From Segatella buccae ATCC 33574 (GTDB taxonomy: Bacteria > Bacteroidota > Bacteroidia > Bacteroidales > Bacteroidaceae): a stretch of DNA of 32,998 nucleotides. Position numbers and translations under genes: made by a program. The number at the start of each line of letters is the position of its first letter. Within the stretch, counting starts at the first letter, position 1. The notes under the pieces were generated by a model. That model saw only the letters and a list, made by a program, of their open reading frames with translations. It did no database searches and was not told where the DNA came from. The stretch covers positions 2,919,652 to 2,952,649 of the forward strand of contig NZ_GL586311.1 of assembly GCF_000184945.1 (NCBI RefSeq), given 5' to 3'. Of the stretch, positions 22,853 through 30,492 are shown piece by piece.

Positions 22853-23275
22853 ATGAAAGAATATAAGTACACCATCGATGGCAAGGAATACAAGGTGGCC
22901 ATCGGTGACATTGAGGAGAATGTCGCTCACGTGACCGTGAACGGCGAGGAATTCAAGGTGGAAATGGAGCCTGAGGCTGAGCCCGAAAAGAAGAAGGTGG
23001 TGCTTGGCCAACCGGTAGAGTCGACCGACGAGACTGCCACTCCGGCTGCCAATGTCAACACGGCCAATGCCGTGAAGGCTCCACTGCCGGGCACGATCAC
23101 TTCCATCAACGTGGCCGTGGGCGACGAGGTGAGTGCCGGCGACACCGTGGTGGTGCTTGAGGCCATGAAGATGCAAAACAACATCGAGGCCGAAAAGAGC
23201 GGCAAGGTGACTGCCATCTGCGTGAAGCAGGGACAGGCCGTGCTCGAAGAGGACGCACTGGTGGTGATTGAGTAA
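22853..23275 (+). CDS. mmdC: Biotin carboxyl carrier protein of the decarboxylase complex
   Basis: This 140-residue carrier ends in a biotinyl/lipoyl domain. Biotin is expected on Lys106 in LEAMKMQNN; the surrounding VKAPLPGTITSINVAVGDEV and KVTAICVKQGQAV are the standard hammerhead strands. The first 40 residues (KEYKYTIDGKEYKVAIGDIE) form a small N-terminal domain seen in Bacteroidetes decarboxylase gamma/biotin subunits, joined by an Ala/Glu/Pro/Thr linker (39-75). The frame opens with TTG at 22847, but ATG 22853 is the likelier start. The usual fourth gene of such operons, the membrane beta subunit, does not follow; a long inverted repeat begins 15 bp after the stop. Confidence 0.92.
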   Translation: MKEYKYTIDGKEYKVAIGDIEENVAHVTVNGEEFKVEMEPEAEPEKKKVVLGQPVESTDETATPAANVNTANAVKAPLPGTITSINVAVGDEVSAGDTVVVLEAMKMQNNIEAEKSGKVTAICVKQGQAVLEEDALVVIE

Positions 23276-23289
23276 AAAGACCAAGAGAT

Positions 23290-23393
23290 CCCCCAATCTA
23301 CAGACCCCCAACCCCCTAAAGGGGGCTTACATCCCTGCAAACAGTTGGATGGTAAAGCCCCCTTTAGGGGGTTGGGGGTCTGTAGATTGGGGG
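23290..23393. repeat. Perfect 39-bp inverted repeat (complete family A element)
   Basis: The left arm 23290-23328 begins CCCCCAATCTACAGACCCCC and ends CCCCCTAAAGGGGGCTT. The right arm 23355-23393 is its exact reverse complement. The loop is 26 bases. Each arm also holds a smaller dyad (CCCCC-TAAA-GGGGG), so the element can form a cruciform or cloverleaf. It follows mmdC and could end that transcript. It is the most complete copy of the family in the window. Confidence 0.9.
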
Positions 23394-23671
23394 GTATAGC
23401 ACAAACTATTAAATCTTTCGAAAAAGCCTTACACGGAGTTTTCCCATACTCGCCTTTCCGTGCTTTCCCATCCGCCTTGTTCTCCCTGTCAGGCCCATTA
23501 GGTTTCCCGCCAAGTCCAAACGATTTTGCCGGACGGCCACATTTGGAAGTTCGTTTGGGCCGAATGAAAGGTCAAAAGGGCCCCTTATGCACGGCCATTC
23601 GGGCCGGATGACACCCCGCAAAGTAGGGTGGAAAGTCCCCTTGGGAGGAGTGGGGACTTTCAGGGCATAAA
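23394..23671. other. Intergenic stretch, no gene; one hairpin and a shared motif
   Basis: Between the 39-bp repeat and the terminators there is no convincing gene. GAAAGTCCCC (23631-23640) pairs with GGGGACTTTC (23652-23661) around 11 bases. At 23557-23582 the sequence resembles 9632-9657 at 21 of 26 positions, suggesting a fourth dispersed repeat. Confidence 0.5.
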
Positions 23672-23697
23672 AAAAGGAGCACCTGCGTGCTCCTTTT
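23672..23697. terminator. Hairpin with T tract, probably a bidirectional terminator
   Basis: AAAAGGAGCAC (23672-23682) and GTGCTCCTTTT (23687-23697) pair perfectly around CTGC. A run of A precedes it, giving a T run on the minus strand, so it can stop transcripts from either side. Confidence 0.8.
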
Positions 23698-23867
23698 GCC
23701 ATTGCAAAGATACTGCATAAATGGGCACAATGCAAATTGGAAAAGAAAAAAGGAGACAAAACGCGGCCGCCCCCCACAGTCTTTCTCCATATTGCCACCG
23801 TATTTTTTCGGCTTTTCTTTGTCTGCTGTGGTCGGGGAAGGGGAAATTCGCATTCACCGATACGCAT

Positions 23868-23915
23868 AAAAAAATCGGAGCCTGCAAGCATCATGCCTGC
23901 AGGCTCCGATTGTTT
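23868..23915 (-). terminator. Rho-independent terminator after the second small peptide gene (works both ways)
   Basis: AATCGGAGCCTGCA (23873-23886) and TGCAGGCTCCGATT (23898-23911) pair perfectly. On the minus strand the stem is followed by seven T residues, and on the plus strand by TGTTTTG. It ends the 25301-to-23984 minus-strand unit. Confidence 0.88.
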
Positions 23916-23983
23916 TGTCTATCAAGGTGGGGGAGTGTGGGACTGTTTGCTTTGTCCCTCCGGCCTTGTTCACCTTTCTTTAA

Positions 23984-24163
23984 TCAATTCCAAACGCTTT
24001 CTGTTGAGGGAGCCGTGTAGCTCTCTTCCTCCTCATAGTAGAAACCATCTTTACCCAACTGCTGGTGGTCGCCCTCCTGATCGTGTATGCCCATACTGGC
24101 CGCCAAGATTTGTTCGGTTTCCAATACTTTCACTTTGATGTTCGGTTGCTGATATTTTTTCAT
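23984..24163 (-). CDS. Small YxxP peptide, downstream of a secreted protein
   Basis: This encodes 59 residues: MKKYQQPNIKVKVLETEQIL, then AASMGIHDQEGDHQQL, then GKDGFYYEEEESY, ending ESVWN. It is too short to appear in simple ORF lists. The layout parallels the peptide at 18961-19170: Tyr-x-x-Pro, a hydrophobic L-x-x-S turn, a His/Asp-rich middle, K-x-G-F-aromatic-aromatic-E-x-E, and a Trp near the end. There is no signal peptide. The start is 28 bp after the stop of the secreted-protein gene on the same strand, with a strong terminator 70 bp further on, so the two form one transcript. I do not know a named family; a cytoplasmic chaperone-like, precursor or signalling role are all open. Confidence 0.7.
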   Translation of the reverse strand: MKKYQQPNIKVKVLETEQILAASMGIHDQEGDHQQLGKDGFYYEEEESYTAPSTESVWN

Positions 24164-24191
24164 TGTCGTCTTTAGTTTTTGTCAATGGTGA

Positions 24192-25301
24192 TTACTGAAT
24201 ATATTTCTTGCCGTTTTTGATGACCACGCCTTTGTATGAGCGGTCCACGCGCTGGCCTGCGAGGTTGTACACAGCTCCGTCGGCAGCTGTCGGTTTGTCG
24301 GCCCGTGTGCCGTCGATGGCTGTTGTCTGGCCGTCGAAGCGGTAGCAGGTCTTGGCTCCTGCGACGCCGGGTTTCACACAGAGATAGGCCTTGTGAGCAC
24401 CGTTGGTAAATGCTCCGCCGTTGGGCGCGCCCCAGTAGAAACCCACCGAACCTGCGGTGCTGTTGGCGTCGAGCGAGAGCATGTAGTAGCGTTCGCCGCC
24501 CTCGGTGGTAGCTTTCTCGTCACTGCCCTTAAGCCAGTTGTCGGCAACGGGAGTACCTGCTTCGGAAGAAACATTGAAAGTGTAAGTCCCGGGGTTGCCA
24601 TTAAGCAATACGCCCGTGCCTGCCGGGATGGTCTGGCCTTCAGCAAAAGCCTCGTTCATCTTGAACGAACCGTCGGAGAGGCTGCAAGTATAGCCTTTCA
24701 CGCCTGCGGGCACGGTGAGTGCACGGTCGGAATAATAGAGGGTGGCATAGCCCGTTTCCCCGATAGTCACGCTGACGGAAGTGGGCGCCACTTGCGCTGC
24801 GGTGAGCTCGATGTCGTCGAGACGCGAATTGCTGGATTTGGAGTTGGTGAATGTGATATTCAGACTCGGTGTGCCGGTCGGCACGGTGATAGTAACCTTA
24901 TAGGTTTTGTCCTCCTCCCCGGCAGGTTTACCTACTATAACACCCGTAGTTGTTGATGACAAGGTAAGATTTGTGTTGTTGCTCTTATATTTCAGAATAA
25001 GTTCACCAGACTTGCCGTTGAGAGGTATGGTGGCAGAGAAGGAACCAATCTTTGTTTCTTTATTCTTTTTGCCCTTTTGTCCCACGAGTAGTTCGGGTTT
25101 TTTACCACCTGCATACATTTTACCTGTAGCATAGATTTTAGTGTCTGATTTTCCATTTTGACATACGTAATTGTACGTCCCTCCTGAGGGCACATCATTG
25201 TTTTTGTAGCTGGAAAAATCTTCTTGCCAAATCTGTGCATTGGCAGCCCCACATACTGCCATGAGCAGCATGAGAATTGAAAAACGTAGTTTTCTTTTCA
25301 T
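24192..25301 (-). CDS. Secreted protein with a Prevotella-type C-terminal (possible sorting) domain
   Basis: This 369-residue protein has a clear signal peptide (MKRKLRFSILMLLMAVCGAA, cleaved near NAQ). Residues about 23-165 look like a beta-sandwich anchor or carbohydrate-binding-like domain (IWQEDFSSYKNNDVPSGG at the start, RLDDIELTAA at the end). Next comes a Thr/Ser/Gly-rich beta domain with VTIGETGYATLYYSDRALTV and IPAGTGVLLNGNPGTYTF. The C terminus, GAVYNLAGQRVDRSYKGVVI followed by KNGKKYIQ, has the form of the short C-terminal domains that send Bacteroidetes proteins out through the type IX system. That destination is inferred. No catalytic motif was recognised. It is upstream of the second small YxxP peptide in one transcript. 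Confidence 0.75.
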   Translation of the reverse strand: MKRKLRFSILMLLMAVCGAANAQIWQEDFSSYKNNDVPSGGTYNYVCQNGKSDTKIYATGKMYAGGKKPELLVGQKGKKNKETKIGSFSATIPLNGKSGELILKYKSNNTNLTLSSTTTGVIVGKPAGEEDKTYKVTITVPTGTPSLNITFTNSKSSNSRLDDIELTAAQVAPTSVSVTIGETGYATLYYSDRALTVPAGVKGYTCSLSDGSFKMNEAFAEGQTIPAGTGVLLNGNPGTYTFNVSSEAGTPVADNWLKGSDEKATTEGGERYYMLSLDANSTAGSVGFYWGAPNGGAFTNGAHKAYLCVKPGVAGAKTCYRFDGQTTAIDGTRADKPTAADGAVYNLAGQRVDRSYKGVVIKNGKKYIQ

Positions 25302-25613
25302 AGAGTTGTTGTGTTGTTAAGTTATTTAATTACTGATTGAGTTGTTGTTATTATTTGATTTCATGACCACTGGACAGCAGCGGATAGATGCGCAACTGTC
25401 TGCAATCTTTGTGGCTTTTTCATGGGTCACAACTGCAAAAGTAAGAAAATATTATGAGACGGGCAAGAAAAAAGCAAAATAAATTTAAGCCTCCTCTTTA
25501 TAATGCTAAGATGCTGAAAGGTTTTGATGTTATTGGGAGCAGGGATTCTCTAAGTCCGGGCCAAGGCTTAATGCGCCCTGTGGGGGCCGTGAGTCGGCGG
25601 TTGTGCAGGTGTG
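25302..25613. other. Intergenic region with a long AT-rich leader
   Basis: The first 60 bp before the start is dominated by GTTGTT and TTATTT runs, the transcribed leader of the minus-strand gene. From about 25445 to 25613 no gene or strong hairpin is visible between the promoter and the GldB-like gene's stop. Confidence 0.5.
25436..25467 (-). promoter_or_regulatory. Promoter of the secreted protein and peptide operon
   Basis: On the minus strand TACTTTTG (plus 25436-25443) fits TAnnTTTG, and CTTG (plus 25464-25467) stands 20 bases upstream as a three-of-four match to TTTG. The leader would be about 125 nt. Confidence 0.6.
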
Positions 25614-26414
25614 CTATTTCATAGGTGTGTAGTCCTCGCTCTTGAGCAGTGCGGAGATGGTCACCTTCTTGTTGCGTGCCATGAAATAGTGTATCATGTC
25701 GACATATCTCGACCGGTAGAACTTGCGGCCGAGTGCCTGATTGGTCACCCACATCATCTTGGCCATGTGCAGGTCGCGGTCTATCTGCGGCCGCTGCTCG
25801 AAGTCGTTGATGGGGTAGAGGCTCAGCAGATAGAAGCTCAGGCAGTCGGGCACGATGTTTTCGCGCGTCATGCTCTGCCGCTGTGCCGCCGAATAGTATT
25901 TCAGATAGAGCGGATAGTCTTCGCCCATATACTTGTCGAGCGAGATGCCCACCGACTTGTCGCCCACGATGATGCTCTGGTCGAGCGCACCTATCTGCGC
26001 ATAGAACATGGGGCGCCTGAGGTTGGGGATCCACTCCTCGAGCCTCTCGTATGCGCCCTGCAGGTCTTGGTTGATGTCGTCCATGTTGGCATATTCGGCC
26101 TCCACGTCGGATATGAGCGACTGTAGCACCGAGTCTTGATAGAACATGAGAAACTTGTTGCTGAGTGTGGGGTCGTTCACTTCTCCCAACCGCAGCATCT
26201 TTTCGAGCAGCGTGCGTGTCTCGCTGGGGTAGTCGATGTTCATCTGCTGGAGGGCGGAGAAGTCGCCCGTGGTGAGATAACGGCTTTCGAGACGGTCGTA
26301 GCGTTCCACTTGCACGGGGTGTGCAAGTTCGTCGTCTTCGGCAGACCGGAATTTAAATTCGCAGGCTGCACAGAGAAGCACCACCATGACCAATATGAGG
26401 GATGTCCGTTTCAA
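25614..26414 (-). CDS. gldB: GldB-like lipoprotein
   Basis: This 266-residue lipoprotein has a lipobox in LLCAAC (MKRTSLILVMVVLLCAAC, then EFKF). It matches the GldB family of Bacteroidetes, linked to gliding and type IX secretion in species studied. Conserved stretches are VERYDRLESRYLTTGDFSAL, YPSETRTLLEKML, the FYAQIGALDQSIIVGD segment, VGISLDKYMGEDYPLYLKYY, and the later IVPDCLSFYLLSLYP. Length agrees with family members, which are around 280-330 residues, at the short side. It has its own consensus promoter (26447-26478). No other gld genes lie nearby. Many non-gliding Bacteroidales keep this gene, so its role here is more likely in envelope function than motility. Confidence 0.8.
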   Translation of the reverse strand: MKRTSLILVMVVLLCAACEFKFRSAEDDELAHPVQVERYDRLESRYLTTGDFSALQQMNIDYPSETRTLLEKMLRLGEVNDPTLSNKFLMFYQDSVLQSLISDVEAEYANMDDINQDLQGAYERLEEWIPNLRRPMFYAQIGALDQSIIVGDKSVGISLDKYMGEDYPLYLKYYSAAQRQSMTRENIVPDCLSFYLLSLYPINDFEQRPQIDRDLHMAKMMWVTNQALGRKFYRSRYVDMIHYFMARNKKVTISALLKSEDYTPMK

Positions 26415-26446
26415 TGTTGATTTGTTATCTCATTAATAATTCTTTG

Positions 26447-26478
26447 CAAATCTACTAATAAATATTGTAAAATCCAAA
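26447..26478 (-). promoter_or_regulatory. Promoter of the GldB-like gene
   Basis: On the minus strand TAGATTTG (plus 26447-26454) and TTTG (plus 26475-26478) are separated by exactly 20 bases, about 30 bp before the start codon. Confidence 0.75.
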
Positions 26479-26625
26479 AGTTTTGCTAAAAATATTAAAA
26501 TGTTCCGATTTCGTGGACTTGGCGACATGAGCCCCCACGACTATATGTTCGGGCACTACGTGCGCTGTGTGAGAAAGTAGAAAGCGGGGGCGAAACAGGA
26601 AAGGCGAAAAATACAAGGCCAAATG

Positions 26626-26657
26626 TTTGGAAGTTTCGACGGAAACCCGTATATTTG
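26626..26657 (+). promoter_or_regulatory. Consensus promoter without an obvious coding gene behind it
   Basis: TTTG at 26626-26629 and TATATTTG at 26650-26657 are 20 bases apart, an exact consensus match. The next recognised gene starts 500 bp away, beyond a hairpin. It probably drives the candidate RNA at 26664-26914. Confidence 0.7.
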
Positions 26658-26663
26658 CAATGA

Positions 26664-26914
26664 GAAAAAGAAATATGGGTCGTGTCGATTCGATCGGGAT
26701 ACTCATCAAATAACATTTACGCCGAGATGACATCTTTTGCCTATGGCGGGCCATATAAATCGCATCTGCGACTAAGCTGCAAAGCCGGTGGATTACAAAA
26801 GCGAAGAGCTCTCAAATCATAATGATTACTCGGAGTTTCATCACATCATCGTGCGACCCTTTTTCAGATATAAGACGGAAGGCAGGACTCGTAAAAGCCC
26901 TGCCTTCGTTCTTA
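26664..26914 (+). ncRNA. Candidate small RNA of about 250 nt
   Basis: The unit runs from a perfect promoter (26626-26657) to a hairpin with a 9-bp perfect stem, GAAGGCAGG (26878-26886) with CCTGCCTTC (26899-26907), followed by GTTCTT. No frame inside is both long and plausible: the 71-codon frame at 26788-27003 runs straight through the hairpin. I looked for signatures of tmRNA, RNase P RNA, SRP RNA and the FMN riboswitch and found none, so the class is unknown. A leader of the riboflavin synthase gene is possible but a terminator lies between. The T tract is weak. Confidence 0.4.
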
Positions 26915-27156
26915 GAAACGATTTGAAAGATTTATTCAAGAATTTAAAAATTCAAAGATTCAGGGATTGGAAGAAACAAAAGGGAAGACTCTCCCTGCCG
27001 TAGGGGCGCAGGGCTTTATGCCTGCCCGCACGCCCGAAGGGCGTATCATAAAAGGTAAAGAGAAGAAAAAGTAAAAAGGTAAAGAATGGGTTTTCCTTAA
27101 TTTTTCACCTTTTGAATTTTTGAATATTTCAATCTTAAATATAATAAGGTAAGATT
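26915..27156. other. AT-rich reiterations and family B repeat before ribE
   Basis: 26923-26970 repeats words such as GATTTGAAAGATTT and TTCAAAGATTCAGGG, like 2461-2510. A family B copy is at 27000-27047. AAAGGTAAAGA occurs twice (27052 and 27074 regions). No promoter or riboswitch for ribE was recognised. Confidence 0.5.
27000..27047 (+). repeat. Dispersed repeat, family B
   Basis: GTAGGGGCGCAGGGCTTTAT, then GCCTGCCCGCACGCCCGAAG, then GGCGTAT. It shares its core with 2550-2598 and forms a small CGCCCGAAGGGCG hairpin. Confidence 0.7.
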
Positions 27157-27759
27157 ATGTTTAGTGGTATTGTAGAAGAGATGGCCACCGTGGTGGACAT
27201 CAAGAGGTATCAGGGGAATATCGACTTCACGCTCACCTGCTCCTTTGCCCGCGAACTGGGCATCGACCAGAGCATCGCCCATAACGGTGTTTGCCTGACG
27301 GTGGTGAAGCTCGACGGCGACAGCTACGTGGTCACGGCCATGAAAGAGACACTCGACCGCTCCAACTTGGGGCTGCTCGAGGTGGGAGACCGGGTGAACG
27401 TGGAACGCTCCATGATGATGAACGGGCGGCTGGACGGCCACATCGTGCAGGGGCATGTGGACATGAAAGCCCGATGCACGGACATGCGCGACGCCGATGG
27501 CTCCACCTATTTCACTTTCCGCTATGACGCCGACAAGGAGCTGGCCCGCCGCGGCTACTTCACGGTGGACAAGGGAAGCGTCACCGTGAACGGTGTGTCG
27601 CTCACCGTGTGCGGGCCCACCGACGACACGTTCACCGTGGCCATCATCCCCTACACGCGCCAAAACACCAATTTCAAAGACATCAGGCCGGGCTCTGTTG
27701 TCAACATCGAGTTTGACATTTTGGGCAAATATATCGCAAGATTGCAACATTTCGCATGA
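27157..27759 (+). CDS. ribE: Riboflavin synthase, alpha subunit
   Basis: This 200-residue enzyme converts two 6,7-dimethyl-8-ribityllumazine molecules to riboflavin. It has the two tandem lumazine-binding domains of the family. The N-terminal signature MFSGIVEEMATVV is present, the first domain contains SIAHNGVCLTVVKLDGDSYV, and the second holds GYFTVDKGSVTVNGVSLTVC. The trimer-contact region and the length fit normal riboflavin synthases. The ATG at 27157 follows the AT-rich leader and matches the conserved MFSG start. There is no FMN riboswitch and no neighbouring rib genes, so it stands as a single-gene unit, followed by a strong terminator. Confidence 0.96.
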   Translation: MFSGIVEEMATVVDIKRYQGNIDFTLTCSFARELGIDQSIAHNGVCLTVVKLDGDSYVVTAMKETLDRSNLGLLEVGDRVNVERSMMMNGRLDGHIVQGHVDMKARCTDMRDADGSTYFTFRYDADKELARRGYFTVDKGSVTVNGVSLTVCGPTDDTFTVAIIPYTRQNTNFKDIRPGSVVNIEFDILGKYIARLQHFA

Positions 27760-27765
27760 AAAAAG

Positions 27766-27816
27766 AGGTTTATTCCAAACTTATGTTAAATCATATAGCC
27801 GGAATAAACCTTTTTT
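27766..27816. terminator. Terminator between ribE and the efflux operon
   Basis: AGGTTTATTCC (27766-27776) and GGAATAAACCT (27801-27811) pair perfectly around 24 bases, flanked by A and T runs, so the hairpin works in both directions. Confidence 0.8.
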
Positions 27817-27855
27817 CCGTCTAATAGTCAAAACTCCAAACAACCCAATTGTTTT

Positions 27856-29196
27856 ATGAATAAATTGATAGGAAAGATTTTAGTGGGCGTGGCCATGGCA
27901 GGAATGCCGGCACTCACACAAGCCCGGCAATGGACACTTCAAGACTGCATCGACTATGCCTTGCAGAACAACATCTCCATCAGGAAGACCCGTCTTCAGC
28001 AGCAGAGCAGCCACGAAGACGTGTTGCAGTCGAAAGCAGCCCTGCTGCCATCGCTCAACTTCTCGACGAGCCAGAGCGTGAACTATACGCCGTGGGTGGA
28101 GAGCGGAATCAGCAGCGACGGCTATTCGCGCAGTTCCATCGACAAGTTTTACTACAACGGCTCCTACGGTGTGAACGCCAACTGGACCGTGTGGGACGGA
28201 AACAAGAACCGCAACACCGTGAAACTGAACAAGTTGGCCGAAGAACACGCCGCCCTCGACTCGGCCGTGCAGGCCCGCAACATCCAAGAGCAGATAGCCC
28301 AACTCTATGTGCAGATACTCTACACCACCGAGGCCATCGGGGTGAACAAGGAGAGCCTGAAGACCAGCGAGGCCAATGAGGAGCGCGGAAAGACCATGGT
28401 GGGCGTGGGCAAGATGAGCAAGGCCGACCTCGCGCAGCTCACCTCGCAGCGCGCACAAGACCAATACAACGTGGTGGCGGCTGAGAGTCAGGTGAAAAAC
28501 TACAAGCGGCAGCTGAAGGAGCTGCTCCAAATCACCGGCGACGAGACGTTTGACATAGCCGTGCCCCCGGCCACCGACGAGATGGCACTGGCCGAGATAC
28601 CTGCCCTCAACGGGGTCTACACCGCGGCCCTCGACAACCGCCCCGAGCTGAAAGCCTATCAGAACGCCATCGCCCAGAGCGACCTCAACATCAAGATGGC
28701 CAAGGCGGGCAAGCTGCCCACCGTGGCCCTGAACGCCGGCATCACCACCAGCACCACTTCGATGAACACGCTCGCGTGGGGCCGCCAGCTCAAGACCAAC
28801 TTCAACAGCGGCGCCGGCATCACGCTGAGCATACCGCTCTCCGACAACCGGCAGACCAAGACTGCCGTCAACAAGGCCGCCATACAGCGCGAGGCGGCCA
28901 TGCTCGATCTCAAGAACTCGCAGACCACGCTCTATTCCAACATCGAGAACTACTGGCTGCAGGCCAACACCAACCAAAACCAGTTTAAGGCCGCCCGCGT
29001 GAGTTCGGAGAGTGCGCAGACCAGCTACGACCTGCTGAGCGAGCAGTTCCGGCTCGGGCTGAAGAACATCGTGGAGCTGATGACGGGCAAGGACAACCTC
29101 ATCAAGGCCCGGCAAAACGAATTGCAGGCCAAGTATCTGGCGATATTGAACATCGACCTGCTCAAGTTCTACCAGACCGGCCGGCTCACCGAGTAG
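27856..29196 (+). CDS. TolC-family outer-membrane efflux channel
   Basis: This 446-residue protein forms the outer-membrane exit duct of a tripartite pump. A signal peptide (KILVGVAMAGMPALTQA) is followed by the typical start WTLQDCIDYALQNNISIR. Two structural repeats, rich in long coiled-coil helices, run through SKAALLPSLNFSTSQSVN and, in the second half, NIKMAKAGKLPTVALNAGIT. Length is normal for the family. It comes first in the operon, followed by the adaptor, the ATPase and the permease, which is an unusual but common order in Bacteroidetes. The start codon follows a terminator by 40 bp, and no consensus promoter could be read there. Confidence 0.9.
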   Translation: MNKLIGKILVGVAMAGMPALTQARQWTLQDCIDYALQNNISIRKTRLQQQSSHEDVLQSKAALLPSLNFSTSQSVNYTPWVESGISSDGYSRSSIDKFYYNGSYGVNANWTVWDGNKNRNTVKLNKLAEEHAALDSAVQARNIQEQIAQLYVQILYTTEAIGVNKESLKTSEANEERGKTMVGVGKMSKADLAQLTSQRAQDQYNVVAAESQVKNYKRQLKELLQITGDETFDIAVPPATDEMALAEIPALNGVYTAALDNRPELKAYQNAIAQSDLNIKMAKAGKLPTVALNAGITTSTTSMNTLAWGRQLKTNFNSGAGITLSIPLSDNRQTKTAVNKAAIQREAAMLDLKNSQTTLYSNIENYWLQANTNQNQFKAARVSSESAQTSYDLLSEQFRLGLKNIVELMTGKDNLIKARQNELQAKYLAILNIDLLKFYQTGRLTE

Positions 29197-29272
29197 GCGA
29201 CCGGGGACGGCCACGGGCACAGTTCAGGATAACACGACAAACGTAAGGGAACAAACGGCATAATCACACACA

Positions 29273-30466
29273 ATGAAGAATTTGAAGATCAGTAAAGTAT
29301 GGATAGGCGCAGGCATCTTGGCTATTGTCGCCGCAGCGGTCTGGCTGTTGTCCGGTAAGGAGCAGAAGCAGGACATCAGTTTCACGCAAGAAGCCGTGAC
29401 CCCGCGGACGCTGCAAAGCAGCATCACCGCCACGGGCACCATCGAGCCCGTGACCTCCGTCACCGTGGGTACGCAGGTGTCGGGCATCGTGAGCAAACTC
29501 TACGTGGACTACAACTCGGTGGTGAAGAAAGGGCAGGTGATTGCCGAACTCGACAAGATCAACCTGCTCAGCCAGCTCCACTCAGCCAAGGCCACCCTGA
29601 GCAGCAACCAGAGCAACCTTGACTACCAGACGGCCAACTACAAACGCTACCAGACGCTCTACAAGAAAGGCCTTGTGAGTGCCGACGATTACGAGAGTGC
29701 TGCCCTTTCCTACCGTCAGGCCCGCGAACAGGTGGCCTCGGCGCAGGAGGAAGTGCAGCGCGCGCAGACCAATCTGGGCTATGCCACCATCACATCGCCC
29801 ATCGACGGTGTGGTGCTCTCCAAGAGTGTGGAGGAGGGGCAGACCGTGGCCGCCAGCTTCTCCACGCCCGAACTCTTCACCATCGCGCAAGATCTGACCA
29901 ACATGCAGGTGGTGGCCGACGTGGATGAGGCCGATATAGGCGACGTGAAGGCCGGCGAGCGCGTGACATTCACCGTGGATGCCTATCCCGACGACACGTT
30001 TCAGGGCACCGTGAAGCAGGTGCGGCAGGAGGCCACGACGACCAACAACGTGGTGACCTACGAGGTGGTGATCAGCGCCCCCAATGCCGATCTCAAGCTC
30101 AAACCCGGACTCACGGCCAACGTGACCATCCTCACGAGCGAGAAGAGCGGTGTGCTCAGCGTGCCGAGCAAGGCCTTGCGGTTCACCCCCACCAAAGAGA
30201 CCGTGGGCGAAAAGAAGATCGTCGACTGCCGGGGCAAGAACAAAGTGTGGACGCTTGAAGGCAACAACATCGTGGCCCATGCCGTGAGCATCGGGCAGAC
30301 CGACGGCACCCACACGCAGGTGCTGGGCGGCATCGCACAGGGCCGCAAGGTGGTCACAGCCGTGGAGGTGAAGGGCCCCGAGGACGAGAAGGAGCAGACC
30401 ACCAGTCTCTTCGGGCCGGGCCCGGGCGGCAGAAACAAGAACAAGAACAAGCAGGGCGGCAAGTAG
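29273..30466 (+). CDS. macA: MacA-type periplasmic adaptor of the efflux pump
   Basis: This 397-residue membrane-fusion protein links MacB to TolC. A single N-terminal membrane segment (about 8-26, VWIGAGILAIVAAAVWLLSG) anchors it. The lipoyl and hairpin domains (about 50-190) include GTIEPVTSVTVGTQVSGIVS, the coiled-coil hairpin with QTANYKRYQTLYKKGLVSAD, and the return strand YATITSPIDGVVLSKSVEEG. A beta barrel follows (VVADVDEADIGDVKAGERVT) and then the membrane-proximal domain. The last 20 residues are Gly/Asn/Lys-rich. It starts 76 bp after the TolC gene and ends 26 bp before the ATPase gene, consistent with one operon. Confidence 0.92.
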   Translation: MKNLKISKVWIGAGILAIVAAAVWLLSGKEQKQDISFTQEAVTPRTLQSSITATGTIEPVTSVTVGTQVSGIVSKLYVDYNSVVKKGQVIAELDKINLLSQLHSAKATLSSNQSNLDYQTANYKRYQTLYKKGLVSADDYESAALSYRQAREQVASAQEEVQRAQTNLGYATITSPIDGVVLSKSVEEGQTVAASFSTPELFTIAQDLTNMQVVADVDEADIGDVKAGERVTFTVDAYPDDTFQGTVKQVRQEATTTNNVVTYEVVISAPNADLKLKPGLTANVTILTSEKSGVLSVPSKALRFTPTKETVGEKKIVDCRGKNKVWTLEGNNIVAHAVSIGQTDGTHTQVLGGIAQGRKVVTAVEVKGPEDEKEQTTSLFGPGPGGRNKNKNKQGGK

Positions 30467-30492
30467 GCACTGCCACAAGTAGGTTTCAGCTT

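Noticed and set aside
26788..27003. A 71-codon frame starting MDYKSEELSNH.
   Set aside because: It passes through a terminator-like hairpin and into low-complexity AAAGATT repeats; no family features were seen.
26915..27156. A possible FMN riboswitch before riboflavin synthase.
   Set aside because: The conserved FMN aptamer words are absent and the space is filled by repeats.
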